Positions 1-11,824 of a DNA stretch of 64,000 nt are shown here, piece after piece (position 1 is the first letter of the stretch; each line of letters begins with the position of its first letter). The notes under the pieces were generated by a model. That model was not told where the DNA came from. It saw only the letters and a list, made by a program, of their open reading frames with translations, and did no database searches. This DNA comes from Tigriopus japonicus (taxonomy: Eukaryota > Arthropoda > Copepoda > Harpacticoida > Harpacticidae): NCBI GenBank assembly GCA_010645155.1, contig CM021319.1, positions 9,281,844 through 9,345,843 on the forward strand, in the 5' to 3' direction. Made by a program: the position numbers and the translations under genes.

Positions 1-1641
1 AATTTCTGGAGATTGCCTGGGTAATTCTTTGGAAAGTAGATTGACTTGTTCATAGTTAGTGTAGTACTATTGTATATAGTATAGGCTTGGGAAGCATTCT
101 TTGCAACTACTCAGGCCAAGAAAACTAGAATCAGTGTGATCCATTGACTCTGTGTTATTGCAGTTACCCAAATTGAGGGTTCTTGGAAACTTCCTAGAAG
201 CATGAGGCATTCAAATTCATAAACATCCAAAAAATGTTCTGATTATTCCTAAGGTCTGGATTCAATTCAAAAAATATTGAGCCAGTTCAACAGGGCAAAA
301 TGATGATCAATGAAAGTTAATTTGTGGGTGGTGTGTACAACGCCATTGGCTTGAACAAGGCTCTTCTAGAACTTGAGAAACCAAACATTTCAAAAAAAAA
401 ACAAATCAAGAAGCAAAAGGGGTGTAAATGATGTCTTGAAGGAGGTCATGGTGGTGACAATTACAAAAAAACTGAGAATACTCCCATTTTATTTTTACAA
501 CATGAGAAAAAACATCTTCCATTTTCCTAAAATATTGAGAGGACACATCCAAACTAGTTTTCTAGTTGTTCATGGTTAGTGGAATCAGCTCAAAGGGACA
601 AAAGGACCTTTAAGTTTCTGCCAAGATGAGAGGGAAAAGATATTTTTTTAGACAAATACACATATTTTATCTTTATTTTCTACCTAATAAACTGATAATT
701 AATTTCATCAATTAATGGGAATAAAAAGCTGATAATTTTTGTGCCAATTAAAATGCCAAGTATTAAAATAATTTTTCAGATGGACGGAACATCAAAAAAA
801 AAATTTTACGCAACCCCCAATTAAAGTGTAGGTTGAAAAAAGCTAAGATTTTTTTTGCCATTTTTGTGTTCATTTGCCATTTTATTTGCCAATTTGGACG
901 CTTTTATTTGCCATTTTTGGGGCCTAAAAGGCATGTTTTTTTGCCAGAAATCTGCATCCCTACTCATAACATTCAGACGGTGTCTCAAATTCCTCCAATC
1001 ACAAGCGTGACCCAAATGTACAAATATTCAAAAATTTGAAAATTTGGCATGACTGATTAACAATAGGTTCGCACCGAACAGAAATGAACCGACTGAAGGA
1101 CCCTAAAATCGAACCGAACCATCGAATTTCGAACCGAACTTAAAGTTCGATCCCATCAGTACCGAATAAGGAGCAGGGCTACAAAATTTATTAAAAAATT
1201 CGTCAATTTTTTAATAGTTTTTTGGGAAATAATGTGTCCTAGTTCTTGTTGAAAAAGCGTTATATCTTTAAATTAAAACCATTCCTCAAAAATGGCAACA
1301 CTAGCTCGCTTGTGTGCAGGATAACCAATTTAGTCATTTAGCTTCAAATTATGACTTGCTTACCCCGCGAGGTGTCATTTTGATCACTTGGGAGTATGAC
1401 GGCTTTGCCTTCATTGAATAGATTTTACGTATTTGATTAGAGTTGAATGAAATGAAACAATTGGCATTAGGCCGATCTGATTCTGCCTTTATTTCTCAAG
1501 TGTGACGAGTTTTCGATTGAAGATCGAGATTTCACTCGTTTAAAAATAATGCGTTGGTGTCAGTCAACTACTTTTATGCCTTGATTACATCTACTTATTT
1601 GAGATATAATCAAAAAGGTGCACTTTCGTAGTTTAGTTGAT
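1..1641. other. AT-rich intergenic DNA
   Basis: No convincing coding sequence is visible; open frames are short and of AT-rich low-complexity composition. At about 1063-1160 the motif CGAACCGAA recurs several times and then appears once in the opposite sense (AAAGTTCGAT). This resembles the subterminal repeats of the hAT-like element at 39.8 kb and may be the remnant of another short transposon, but no clear ends were found. Confidence 0.5.
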
Positions 1642-2251
1642 ATGCAAAGCAAATTGAATGGATATTTGCGATATTTTGTTTTTCGTATTTTGTACCTGCC
1701 TGTTGCTTCTTTAGTACTATGTGAGATCGCGGACATTGAGTCGTGCTGCGCAGGTGGACCGAAACTTGAAATGCTCAATGCTGTTAGAAAAAGAGATGAT
1801 TCTTATATTTTTGGTGGCTACATGTGGTGTACCAATATGGCGACGGACCAACGTGTTTTAAAATGCGCTAAAAAGTACTCAGGCTTCCTGTAAGAGTAAA
1901 ATAAAAAAACAACTTTTCACCAAACCTCACATTTATGTCAGAGGGCCAGACCTAATCAGGGTTCAAACTTTATTTGTAGACCAATTTGAATCATCCCTCT
2001 TGTCTTGCTTGACTCAATGAACACGTACTTTACTTTTGAAAAATTGACATGATGTTGATTTGAGCAAACTCATAAGCCGCTTTGATGATCGGTATCGAAG
2101 GACGCACGTTTGGGATTTTTATGATTCCCGCTCTGACCCTGAATTACCGTTCCGACGCGGCCAGTCGTCCACACAAAAAGAGTCGTCTTGCTTTAGTCCA
2201 AAACAACAAAGAGCAACTTACGAGAGGGAAAAACCAAAAGACCTTTCATGA
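1642..2251 (+). CDS. Putative small secreted protein, two exons
   Basis: Not recognised as any known family. Exon 1 (1642-1889) starts at an ATG. It encodes a basic N-terminus followed by a hydrophobic stretch (around YFVFRILYLPVASLVLC) that looks like a signal peptide, then a segment with several cysteines. It ends at a GTAAGA donor, phase 2. The acceptor TTTGAG at 2059-2064 opens exon 2 (2065-2251), which continues in the matching phase to a stop and gives about 144 residues. Exon 2 is hydrophilic and rich in R, D, S and Q, and it is less AT-rich than its surroundings, as expected for coding DNA. The phase match supports one gene, but the acceptor is weak and there is no homology evidence. 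An unrelated pair of open frames is possible. Confidence 0.33.
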
Positions 2252-4183
2252 CTAGCATCAGAAGATGTTTGAAGGATGGTAGAGGCAACCAATCAACAAA
2301 CCCACCAATCGATCAACCATGGGAATCCAGACCAAAGCCAAGAAACAACTAGATTCTACACGCAAGCTTAAGTGAAAACATGTAAGAATGGGTGACAGCA
2401 CCAAACACCGACACCGTTCCAAAACATTTCGAGAAAAAATGCCACAATATCAGAAACTTCAATTTTTGGAAAGATTCTTCACCTCTGAGTCCTTCAAGCG
2501 CAACCAGTGAAATGGAAATCACGTGCAACCTTTGAGCTTTGATGCACAAAATTTCTGTTCTAATGTGTCCAATATACCTTTAGAAGCTCGAAAATGGGTC
2601 ACATGTTTGTGTCAGGGTGCAATTTCTGGAGCTGTATTACTAAGGTGACCTCCCAGTCTTATGTACTGTGACCTCCCAGTCAGCTGCTCCTTAAAGGACC
2701 ATATGCCATAGACAGAATCAAGGCTCAATGTGACCTACCCTATGCCATACTGTTAATGAATAAATCCCAGATAATTGGAGCTTTTTTTGATGATAAGCTT
2801 ACAAAATTTCCTTTTAACACCAATCTTCTTTGGACTATTCCATGATTCATCTGATTTCAATTGGCCTAAATGGTTTATGGGGTCCTTAACGTCATCGCTG
2901 CTAAGTGTTGTTGAAGCGTCAAATGTGATCTTATGTCCGCAAAATTGCTGCCTTGTTGTCATTGGTTGAGCAGGCTCTATTCTGAACCAATCCCTGACTT
3001 TGTTTAGATTAGTGACCTCACTGAATCGTTGGCTAATTGTTTTCAAATCAGTGTAACAAACTTTTTGGAGAAACTGAAACAAAATAGAAAATGCTCGTGC
3101 ATTCTACTTTCTCAAAGCATAATCGTTCCTCCATTTGGCTTTTTTCGAAAATCTCCATCAAAGAACGCTCGCTCGAACGCACGCAAACGGACTGGAAACA
3201 CTGTCGCTTTCAAAGTGACTCGCTTTTTTGACTCGAATTTCAGGTGGCTCCCTCTGAGAAGTACATTTTGCGCAACTCTCGACTGAAGAGAGCAGCTCCC
3301 CCTATAATCACAGCAGAACCTTGAACTATTTTGGAGGGATTGAAGTATTTCCTCGCCTATTTTATCTTTCATTAGTCTGATTTCAAATTGCGCAGAACTT
3401 TCTTGTAGTTTTAATATTTAGGTCTATTTATGCTCTCTCTCTCTATAATGGTTCACATTTAAGCTCTAAATTTGATATACAAGCAATCTTGGCTCTTTTT
3501 GATCTTGAAAAGTTAGTCACGTTGTTTTCAGGGTAGGTTGGTCACACTCTTAAACGCCCTGGTCACATTCGGAGAAGTGCATGCAAAAGTTTCATAACAT
3601 TGACTTAACACCATCCAAAGTCCGACTAGACAGTCCAGTCGGACATCGGACATTTTTGTCGAAAGTTTCGTAACATAGGCCCCTGGATTCGTTTTAGAAT
3701 TTCCCTCGAAGTCAGGGTGGCCAAATCGAGCACTCTTTTTTCATCTTAAATACATACCGAGAGTTAGAACTTGAATGCGATTTTATTGTGTAATGTTAGG
3801 TTACTATTTTTTATGTTTAAGTATCATAAATGCATAAAAAACGATTATCCTGACTATCAATGCCAGTCTCAGCAAGAATACTGGAAGTTTTTTGGTAAGT
3901 GATTTTAATAAAGAGGCGAATTCACGAAGTTTAACAAGAGGTTTAATGAACATGTGGTGGGGAAGGTAGCTAGTCAGTAAGTGAGGAAGAGGATGCTGGG
4001 GCCAAGAAAGGAGTAAGAATTATTGCCGATATGAAGTGAAGGAGGAGATGGAAGAAGAAAGAACATTATATCATACCAAATACCAACGTTACGGCCTGCT
4101 TTTCCTAATCTTTTCGGAAACGAAAAAAAACTTGAGAACTGATCTCCAAGCATATTGCCATAACCTCACAATTAGTTACGGTT
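2252..4183. other. Intergenic DNA, no gene recognised
   Basis: Short open frames only. The phrase GTGACCTCCCAGTC occurs twice at 2645-2685. A minus-strand open frame at 2753-3082 has plausible composition but no recognisable domain, start context or splice partner. Nothing else is supportable. Confidence 0.5.
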
Positions 4184-5172
4184 TTACCGTCGACCTACTG
4201 CATGCTTCATTTTTCTCTTTGTGTTTTCAAAAGAGAAAAACGCCTTTGGATTCGTCCCAACCTCCTGGACCACTCTACTTTCCTTTTCCAACTGATCAGA
4301 ATCAATGGAGGTCCTAATCTTAGCTTGAACCACATCCAACTTGTTTTGGAGGCTGGCTACAACAAAAGGAATCAAAATACGCCGAAATCTATTCGAAAGC
4401 TGATAACTCCTTTTGAGCAACTTCTTTCTAAATTTTGGAATTCTAGACAATGGCCCACTCCTTGGCGCTGTTTCTGGAATACAAAGTGACAAAGAAACCT
4501 CATCAAAAATTGAAATTAGCCTATTTATGGATTCAACTATGGACGTAGATCCATGGATGGATATCAAATCCAGCTCTCCCAATCTTTCGACAATAAGGGT
4601 CCAGTGTTCATCTTTGAACTGAAACTTGGCCACACCCACCTTTCTTAAAGGGTTAGATTTCAGGCTCACCGACTTTTGGTCTACCCTATCTCAAGAATGT
4701 GATGATTTGACAAACTACAAGGGGCTACATGGACATATTGGATCAGATCAGGATCATTGGAGAAAACTAAGTCCAAATTATTTTTTGCGCTGTTTGGAAC
4801 ACCAACGTGTTGAGAGAGATTACGCAAAATCGCAAACACTTCCAATTTTTCGAAAGACAGCGATGCTGTTTTCGAAAATGTAATGTACCCATTCAGACTA
4901 ACATTCCACTCTAAAATGCTAGCCAAAAATTGAAGTCTCCAACAAATAAAAGTCGAGAACAAACCTCTAGATATTACTTCTTTCCAATGAATTGGAGAGC
5001 TGATAGAGATGAAGAAGAGCTACAAGAAGGTGGCCGATACATTGTTACAACCGTAAGATCAAGGGCCTTGAAATGACAAATCAAAACTTCTACTTCTCCA
5101 TTCGACATTTGAACATGACTAAGAAGTAAGTCTTTCCTGACATATAGACATACGCCGCCATGTGGGAAAATG
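4184..5172 (-). mobile_element. LINE retrotransposon remnant, 3' part of the endonuclease plus linker
   Basis: Three minus-strand frames, read from high to low coordinate, carry parts of an apurinic endonuclease of a non-LTR retrotransposon. The first (about 5172-4974) has GGVCLYVRKDL and VVTMYRPPS. The second (about 4962-4681) has NNLDLVFSND. The third (4669-4184) is the linker that precedes the reverse transcriptase, ending in a KAFFSFENTKRK-type motif usual in CR1/L2-like elements. The frames are separated by stops or frameshifts, and no reverse transcriptase motif follows, so this copy is dead and truncated. Its 5' portion lies at 8854-9220 beyond an inserted DNA transposon. Confidence 0.75.
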
Positions 5173-8100
5173 TCAAACAGTTTTTCCGACACACGATTTT
5201 TTTCGACTGGCGGCAGAAAACGGAACCCTTTAGTTGCGTGAGTTATTTTACTAATGTTGCGTTAGGTTAAAAGCTGCGTCCGTTCGAATCATTAAAAAAG
5301 TAATCGAGTAAAACAATTTGTTCGAAAACTGAATGAAATCCCAATTCATATGTAATTGATGCTGATTTTCATTCTTGTGCTGACTAAGTTCAATCAATCA
5401 CAATCATCAATTGCGATCTAGATCATCATAAATCAATAATCGTGCCGCCCAAATTGAAGGTGCTAAAAGTCAAATCAAGTATTCAATTGATAGAGAGAAC
5501 CTGGAACAACAGTCTGATCCATTTAACCATTGGCGTATTCACCGTTCATTATCGTTCTTGTAAGTGGTTCCCAAGAAAAAGACAACCAAAATAAAGAGGA
5601 AGGAAAAAACACAAATGACATTTATCTTAACTTTTGCCTATGGCCACTATTTCTTAGGGAGGTGGCCTTTGCCTGTCTTAAATTGAACAAGCAAGTCCAG
5701 GCTGTCCTGCAACATTTTCTATTGTTCAATAACAATTCAGATATTGGCCAAGACCAATCAAGAGATGGTTTAAGACCAATTTAAGTATTGTTTAAAATGT
5801 ATTTGGAGGTTGTTCAAGACCGAGCTGAATATTCTTAAAGATTGATCTGGAACTTATAACTCAAGACTTGGCGGTTAGAATGAATATCTGAATATTTGTG
5901 CATTTCCTGGATTAGCTTTGAACAATTTTCAAATCTGGAACTTGTTCCGATTTCTCCGATTCCGATATCATTCAAAACCAATTTTGATATTTCTCAAGAC
6001 CAATTCCGATATTATCCAAAACTAATTTACATATTGCCCAAGACTTCGTCAGGAAATACTTTAATAACTTTTTAATTATTCATGCGCAAGCTTTGGATGG
6101 GAATTTGAGAATCTTCAAACCCTTGGCCAGTTTTCAGATCGGTTTTTATCAACTTTCAAATGCGGAACTTGTTCAAAAACCATTTGAAAGTTGGTCTTTA
6201 TTGATTCAGATGTTATTCAAGATTGATTCTGATATTATTAAAAACCAATTGGGATTTCCTACATGACCAATCCCGATAATACTGTCTAAAAGTCTAATTT
6301 ATCTTTAAATCCGTCTTGGACAGTCTCTGAATTGGACTCACAAAAGTTCCACTTAAGAACAATAGCCGGATCAATCTTAGACGATTTTTGTATCGATCTT
6401 GGATGACATCTAAATCAATTTTGAACAATATTCGAATCAGTCTTGGATCATACTACTGAATAATTTGTTTTAAGTTTAGATGGAAATTACCAAACACTTA
6501 AACATTTGTTTCTTATCAAGGGAACCAATTGGAGCAGCTTATAATTTGGTACACTTAAAACATCACTTACACAATCTTTTTTAAAAGAGTGTATGAGGTT
6601 AGCTCATATCATTTTGAACTGTTCAGACGAAACATACCAAAACTTATTTTTTTTTAGAAAATAAAAAAATAACATTTGCTTGGGAATTTAAGTTTTCACA
6701 TACCACGAGCGTTGGGTAAATGATAGACAAGTTTATCTAAAATATGCCAGCAGCGAATTATCATATTCTAAAACACATTTAATTCAACAGTTTTTTGAGT
6801 TAATTCTAAAATTGAATAGACTAAGTTTCCAAAAGAAATAGTTTTTTAGGTACATAACTTTTCATCCAGACCTCAGTTAGTTTCATTTCAAAGTTGTTCC
6901 CCTTAGTTTTCTGGGTCAGAAAAGTTTCATAGGCATAGTTTTGGGACATTTCATAAAAAATTCAAACATATTTTTTCAGTACAACGGGATAAAAACGAAC
7001 TAATCTTTAGATATTCGGATCGGTCTTGGTCAATAATTGAATGGTCTTGGAGAATCTCCGAATCGGTCTTGAACAATAATCAAATCGGTCTTGGTTATTT
7101 GAATTGTCCTTGGACGACATTCAAATCAATTATAGGCAAAATCCGAATCAGTTTTGGACTTTCCAATTATTTTGGAATTCAGAATCTAATCAAAAATGAT
7201 TCCAAATATCTAATTGTCATCAACACATTGTCCATGACTGATCTTGTTAACTGATAAAATCCAAAAACATTACACCAGCAATTTACCGAAGAAAACGATT
7301 GGAAGCTACTCAAACTTTAGTTGGTCGATCTCAACTAGTGATATCAACTTTGAAAAGGAGAAGGGGGATGGGAGCATGAATCAAGTAGTGGATATTGAGT
7401 AGAATAAAAAATATATCAAAACAAACCCATTCATTAACTGACGAAAGTAAAGTGAAATTTGATCAAACTCCCTTTTGTAACCTAGAAACAAAAGTTTGAT
7501 ATGCTACTTACTGATAAATAATCAAAAAGAATGAGTTGGTTTAGGAAATGAATAAGCCCGATTCAGTTAAGTTTTTAGGTGAGAGTTTTAGCAATTTTCC
7601 ATCATCAGGGTTTGTTCTTGCCAACATCCAGGTTGGAAATCATGTGTTGGAAGCAAATTGACTTTTCATCACTTGGGCCCAGAAATTTTGAATTCGATCT
7701 GATATCTGATCTGATATCAAACGGTTAGCTTGAAAACTACGTGGATTAGGTAGATGGACCTGTGATTCGTTAAATTGCACTTTGGATTTTTGGATTTATG
7801 CCAAAAATCGAAATAAAGATTTATCTTTTGTGAACAGGTGTTATTATATAAATTTTGTTGTTATACTGTACAAATTGTTCGAAGTTATGATATAATTAGA
7901 AAAGGTACGTTGGGCGACCCTTGCAAGCTTAAAAAATTTGACGTCAAGAGCAAAAAATCGTCAAACTTCAATATTTCGTAAAGTAAAGATGCTGCTCATA
8001 CTCATATATCAAAATTAGGTGAACACTTCTGGAGAAAAGATGACAATTTACTATGTGAGACGTCATGACTTTGAAAAGTACATCATTTTGTGTTGTTGCT

Positions 8101-8844
8101 CGTCATTTACGTGCGCTATGTATACAGGGTCACACACCTTATCTGATTTAATTATAGCTTCAAACAACTTTGTCTAACAAAAAATTCTCAGCATAAGACT
8201 TGCTCACAAGAAATAAATCTTCATTTCAATATGTTATATAAATCCAAAAATCGTACATTCAAACGAGTGGGAAGCAAGTCTTCCTCTAGTCTGGTTATCC
8301 TTTGTACAAGCAAAACACTTGTAGGCTTTCCATTTTGTGTTATCTTTAATGGGAGCAGGTCTGATGCAAAAATTTCCTGACCCGGTCAAACTTGTAAATA
8401 TTTTGACGTTCAACAATACCCTGTTTTATTGAGAGCATTTATTAACAATGTTCTGTGTTTAAAACGGCATCCAAAGTAAAAGAGTTTGGGTCTAATGTAT
8501 TTGCACTCAAATTGGTCTTCCAATACCCCGCATTTGGTGTTGGAAAATGACATACCTATTAGGTTTTATCTTGTGAATTAATTTCTAATAATATTTGATT
8601 AAACTAAGTCAGTATAAGATTGAAATATCATGATCAATAATATCAATTATTCCATTACCAATTCTCTATCAATTCAGATTCCATTCATGTGTCGAAAAAA
8701 CTATTTTACTCGATAACTTTTTTAATGATTCGAACGGACGCTACTTTTAACCGAACGCAACATTAGCAAAATTACTCACGCAACTAAAGGGTTCCGTTTT
8801 CTGCCGCCAGTCGAAAAAATTCGTGTGTCGGAAAAACTGTTTGA
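5173..8844. mobile_element. 3.7-kb TIR transposon, MULE-like, inserted in the LINE
   Basis: The ends are inverted copies starting TCAAACAGTTTTTCCGACAC. Identity is high for about 140 bases (5173-5315 and 8700-8844) and fades over the next 60. The flanks are a perfect 9-base target duplication GGGAAAATG (5164-5172 and 8845-8853). Long TIRs with a 9-base TSD are typical of Mutator-like elements, so that is the best class, although no transposase is visible. The interior has no long open frame; it carries degenerate repeats in opposite orientation in its two halves. It is therefore non-autonomous or decayed. Removing it with one TSD copy makes the LINE endonuclease frame continuous. Confidence 0.85.
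5745..7165. repeat. Degenerate 22-24 base repeats, inverted between halves
   Basis: Inside the MULE-like element, variants of CAAGACCAATTCCGATATTA recur between about 5745 and 6300. Their reverse complement, in forms such as GAATCGGTCTTGGACAATA, recurs at about 6370-6470 and 7010-7165. The two groups face each other, giving the element a fold-back character. Copies differ by several bases and by spacing. Confidence 0.6.
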
Positions 8845-8853
8845 GGGAAAATG

Positions 8854-9220
8854 GGATTATCAGGGCGTACTCTATCACGTCGAACTAGCCTAAAACCAGC
8901 TATTGCTACTTCTTCGTCTAAAACTCCTGGACGGAGCCAAGTCTCTGTGATAGAAATGAAGGAGACCTCTCTATCAATGGCTAACTCCTCCAGTACTTTG
9001 ACCTTTGTGCTGTCTTTTTTGGAAATAAGACAATGCACGTTCAAATAAAGCCCTTTTATGGGCTGAAGGTCTTCCGATGCCCCCGATGGACCAAGTCTAT
9101 CAGTTCTTAGACCTTCCTGTCTAACCTTAAAAAACCCTGATTACTAACAAAATTTTGCCCTGCAAGAAGGGTTTGTTGGGAAGAGGAGGGGCGGTCACAC
9201 TAGAGTAAGACCTTGTTTGC
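8854..9220 (-). mobile_element. LINE retrotransposon remnant, 5' part of the endonuclease
   Basis: The minus-strand frame from about 9050 down to 8854 has LNVHCLISKKDS followed by SFISITETWL, the start of an apurinic endonuclease domain in CR1/L2-type LINEs. It runs up to the 9-base target duplication of the MULE-like insertion and resumes on the far side at 5172. Upstream (9050-9220) the same strand looks like degraded ORF1-linker sequence. It stops where the next TIR element begins at 9226, so the LINE may continue past 10818. Confidence 0.75.
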
Positions 9221-9225
9221 CCATG

Positions 9226-10818
9226 CACGGGTAGTTATTTAAGGAAATTTTTAATTTCAATGGCATTCCATTTTCAGTGGTACCACACCATTGGCATGAA
9301 CCTTGGAAAGAAGGAAATTCATAAATTAAAATCTTCCCCCATGGAAAATGAGAGAAATGTCCTTTTTAGTTATGGCATGGTTTGAATCCATTTTCCTCCT
9401 TATCCAATCATGAGAAGGATGTCTCCTTTGTAACACATTTTTGGGCCCCTATGTGTCCTTGATATGGAGCAAAGCTTAATTTCGATTTTGCACATAATAG
9501 ACAATTTATTGATTTAGAAGGCTTTGTTTATTGCAATCAAGAAAAGTTGAGAAATATAGGCTTCAATCTGCTATGGAAACAATGATGAAGAAAATGTCCC
9601 TTGAGGATAGTGCTTCAAGTGCATTAATTTTTATAGTTGCTGTTTTGATAATTCTAATGAAAGCCTTTCTGAGTTAAAATTACAAAAACTAAACAACTAT
9701 AAAGTAAGGCAGTTTATTTATCATCAGAAATGGATTCACAATGGCCAACAATACAAGGCAAAAAAAAGAGAAAGGAAAGTCATGATGGTCAAGAAACAAG
9801 ACTTGGAATGGAAAATGTTGAGCAATGAACTCAAAATCACAACTGAACAACATGACTCATATTCACATAGTTTTGTTACAGAACTTTTAGGACAACTTTC
9901 AGATGATTTTCATTGATGTGTTGGATACTGAGTGCACTGTGAAGATTTTTTATGCATGGAAATTGTTTGTACACATGGCACACTAGATGAGTTTGATGCT
10001 CGTGCTCTCTTTGATGTATAAGTGACATTTTGCTCACAGGCCTGCGATTTTGTCACTTTTAAAGCACACAATCAGCAAAAGAAATGATCAATGATCACAT
10101 TGTCCTGGCTTCAATAACTTGGATTCTTCAAAATCCTTTGTTCTATGTTCTTCACTTGGTCATTAATGCACTTTAACTCATGCAAATTTTTGTTGGCATG
10201 AAATACTTTGCCTAAAGTGGAAGGCCAACACAATATTGTTCATTTGGTGATTGCAATCTTGACATGGAGGATTTCTCGCAAGAAAAAAGCGATTTGCAGA
10301 ATGATATTCAGGATTGCACACAATGACACATAATAAGCACATGATCAACGAAGAAATGACCAATCTACCACAATAACATCATCTCAGATGTACCAAACTG
10401 ATCCAAATTAATCACCAATAGATACAGGATGTAAAAGTCACTTTCACAAACTAAACAAACATGCTGTGCCTTGAATATCCTTGTCCCTTCTTGTGTTGAG
10501 GTAGTGATACTCATACATCAAATTAAACTCAAGTCAAGAAATTGGCCAAGGATCAGTTATCTACAAACATCAGTACAGTTACACTGAAAGGTAATAATGT
10601 AAGGCCCTACATTCAGGAGATGATTGATTCTAATGATTTTAATCAAGGGGAAAAAGATTCAAAACACGTCATAACTAAAATGACAATTTCTGTCATATTC
10701 CATGGGGGAAGATTTTAATTTTTGCATTTTTTTCTTCCGAAGACTTAAGCCAATGGTGTGGTACCACAGAAAGTGGAATGCCATTGAAATTAAAAAAATC
10801 TTGAAATAACTACCCGTG
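9226..10818. mobile_element. 1.6-kb non-autonomous TIR element with CACGGG ends
   Basis: The ends are inverted: CACGGGTAGTTATTT at the left and its complement at the right. Similarity continues inward for about 150 bases, including the shared phrase GTGGTACCACACCATTGGC. The flanks are a perfect 5-base duplication CCATG (9221-9225 and 10819-10823). No transposase open frame is present. A 5-base TSD and a CAC start are compatible with Transib, but this is a weak inference from ends alone. Confidence 0.75.
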
Positions 10819-11110
10819 CCATGGGAGAATGTGGATTAAGGGGATTGATGATGATGATTAGGGACAGGAACTTAAGACGAATAAACTTTTTTTTCGTCAA
10901 AAATTGGAACTTTTCTTAGATTTGAAGCTTTTTTCTCAAATTTGGAATCAAATAGACACTTTCAAAAAAAGTTCAACGCCAAAACTTGGGCAACAAAATA
11001 TGATCCACACTTACATTTTAACTTGTAGAGTTTCTTGACACAAAGAAAGAAAATTGGATTGAAAAGCCTATCTGACTATTCGAAGAATTAATGTCAGCAA
11101 ATCTGCGTCT

Positions 11111-11360
11111 AAATATTTTTTTAAAAATAATATTTATTGTGAGAATTTTCTCATTGGATATATATTTATACATGGTTATACAATAATTGTAATGGTGTCA
11201 TGGGGCCCATTCTGGGTTCTGGAGGCGCCGTTCGAGGCGGAATATCCACTAGACAGATAGGAAGGGGGGGAAGACCTGGGATCGAACCCATGAACCCGAG
11301 CATTGCTCGGTCGCGCGTTAGTCAACTGCGCTACACCATCTTCCCACCATCTTAAATATT
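11111..11360 (-). mobile_element. tRNA-derived SINE
   Basis: Reading the minus strand from about 11352, a tRNA-like head begins GGGAAGATGGTGTAGCGCAG (A-box) and ends GGTTCGATCCC (B-box) with a complementary TCTTCCC end. The anticodon arm is replaced by a long perfect hairpin (CCGAGCA/TGCTCGG), so it is not a functional tRNA. A body of about 150 bases and an AT-rich tail follow. Imperfectly bounded 8-base repeats TAAATATT (11111-11118 and 11353-11360) are the likely target duplication. Confidence 0.65.
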
Positions 11361-11561
11361 GCTCTATTGAAAATTTTGAAATAAGGGCGGTTTCGAGCTC
11401 TTGTTTTTTTTTAAATTTATATGTTCCACTGACCATTTCTTGCTTTCTCGGCACTTTTCCGTTTGTTAACTTTGTAGATTTTGCCGTTTTGCGTTTTGCA
11501 CTCAATTGGGCCACACATTTTGTCTACTTTATGGGCAGCTGTTTTAATCCTCTTTACAGGC

Positions 11562-11595
11562 TTGTTTGTTTGTTTGTTTGTTTGTTTGTTTGTTG
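11562..11595 (+). repeat. (TTTG)n microsatellite
   Basis: About eight uninterrupted copies of the tetranucleotide TTTG/GTTT. The long open frames that cross it are artefacts of the repeat. Confidence 0.9.
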
Positions 11596-11824
11596 AGGAG
11601 TCAGAACGCAGCTTCGCAGCTGCGATCTGATAGAGGCTGTCCGCCATATGGGGATATTGCCGCTCCACTTGGACAAGCTAACAAGCAGGCATTAATTTTT
11701 ACCTCACCCTCGGGAATGACCCCAGGTTCGCCCATTTAAGCCGTCAAGGGCCGTGACTACTGCATGTAACTGAATACCACAGGCTTGCATTGATTATCTA
11801 GGAAAGATCCATAACCTCCATTGT

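Noticed and set aside
11275..11345. tRNA gene on the minus strand
   Set aside because: Acceptor and B-box are present, but the anticodon arm is a perfect 7-base-pair hairpin with a one-base loop and the T-arm has mismatches; it is a SINE head.
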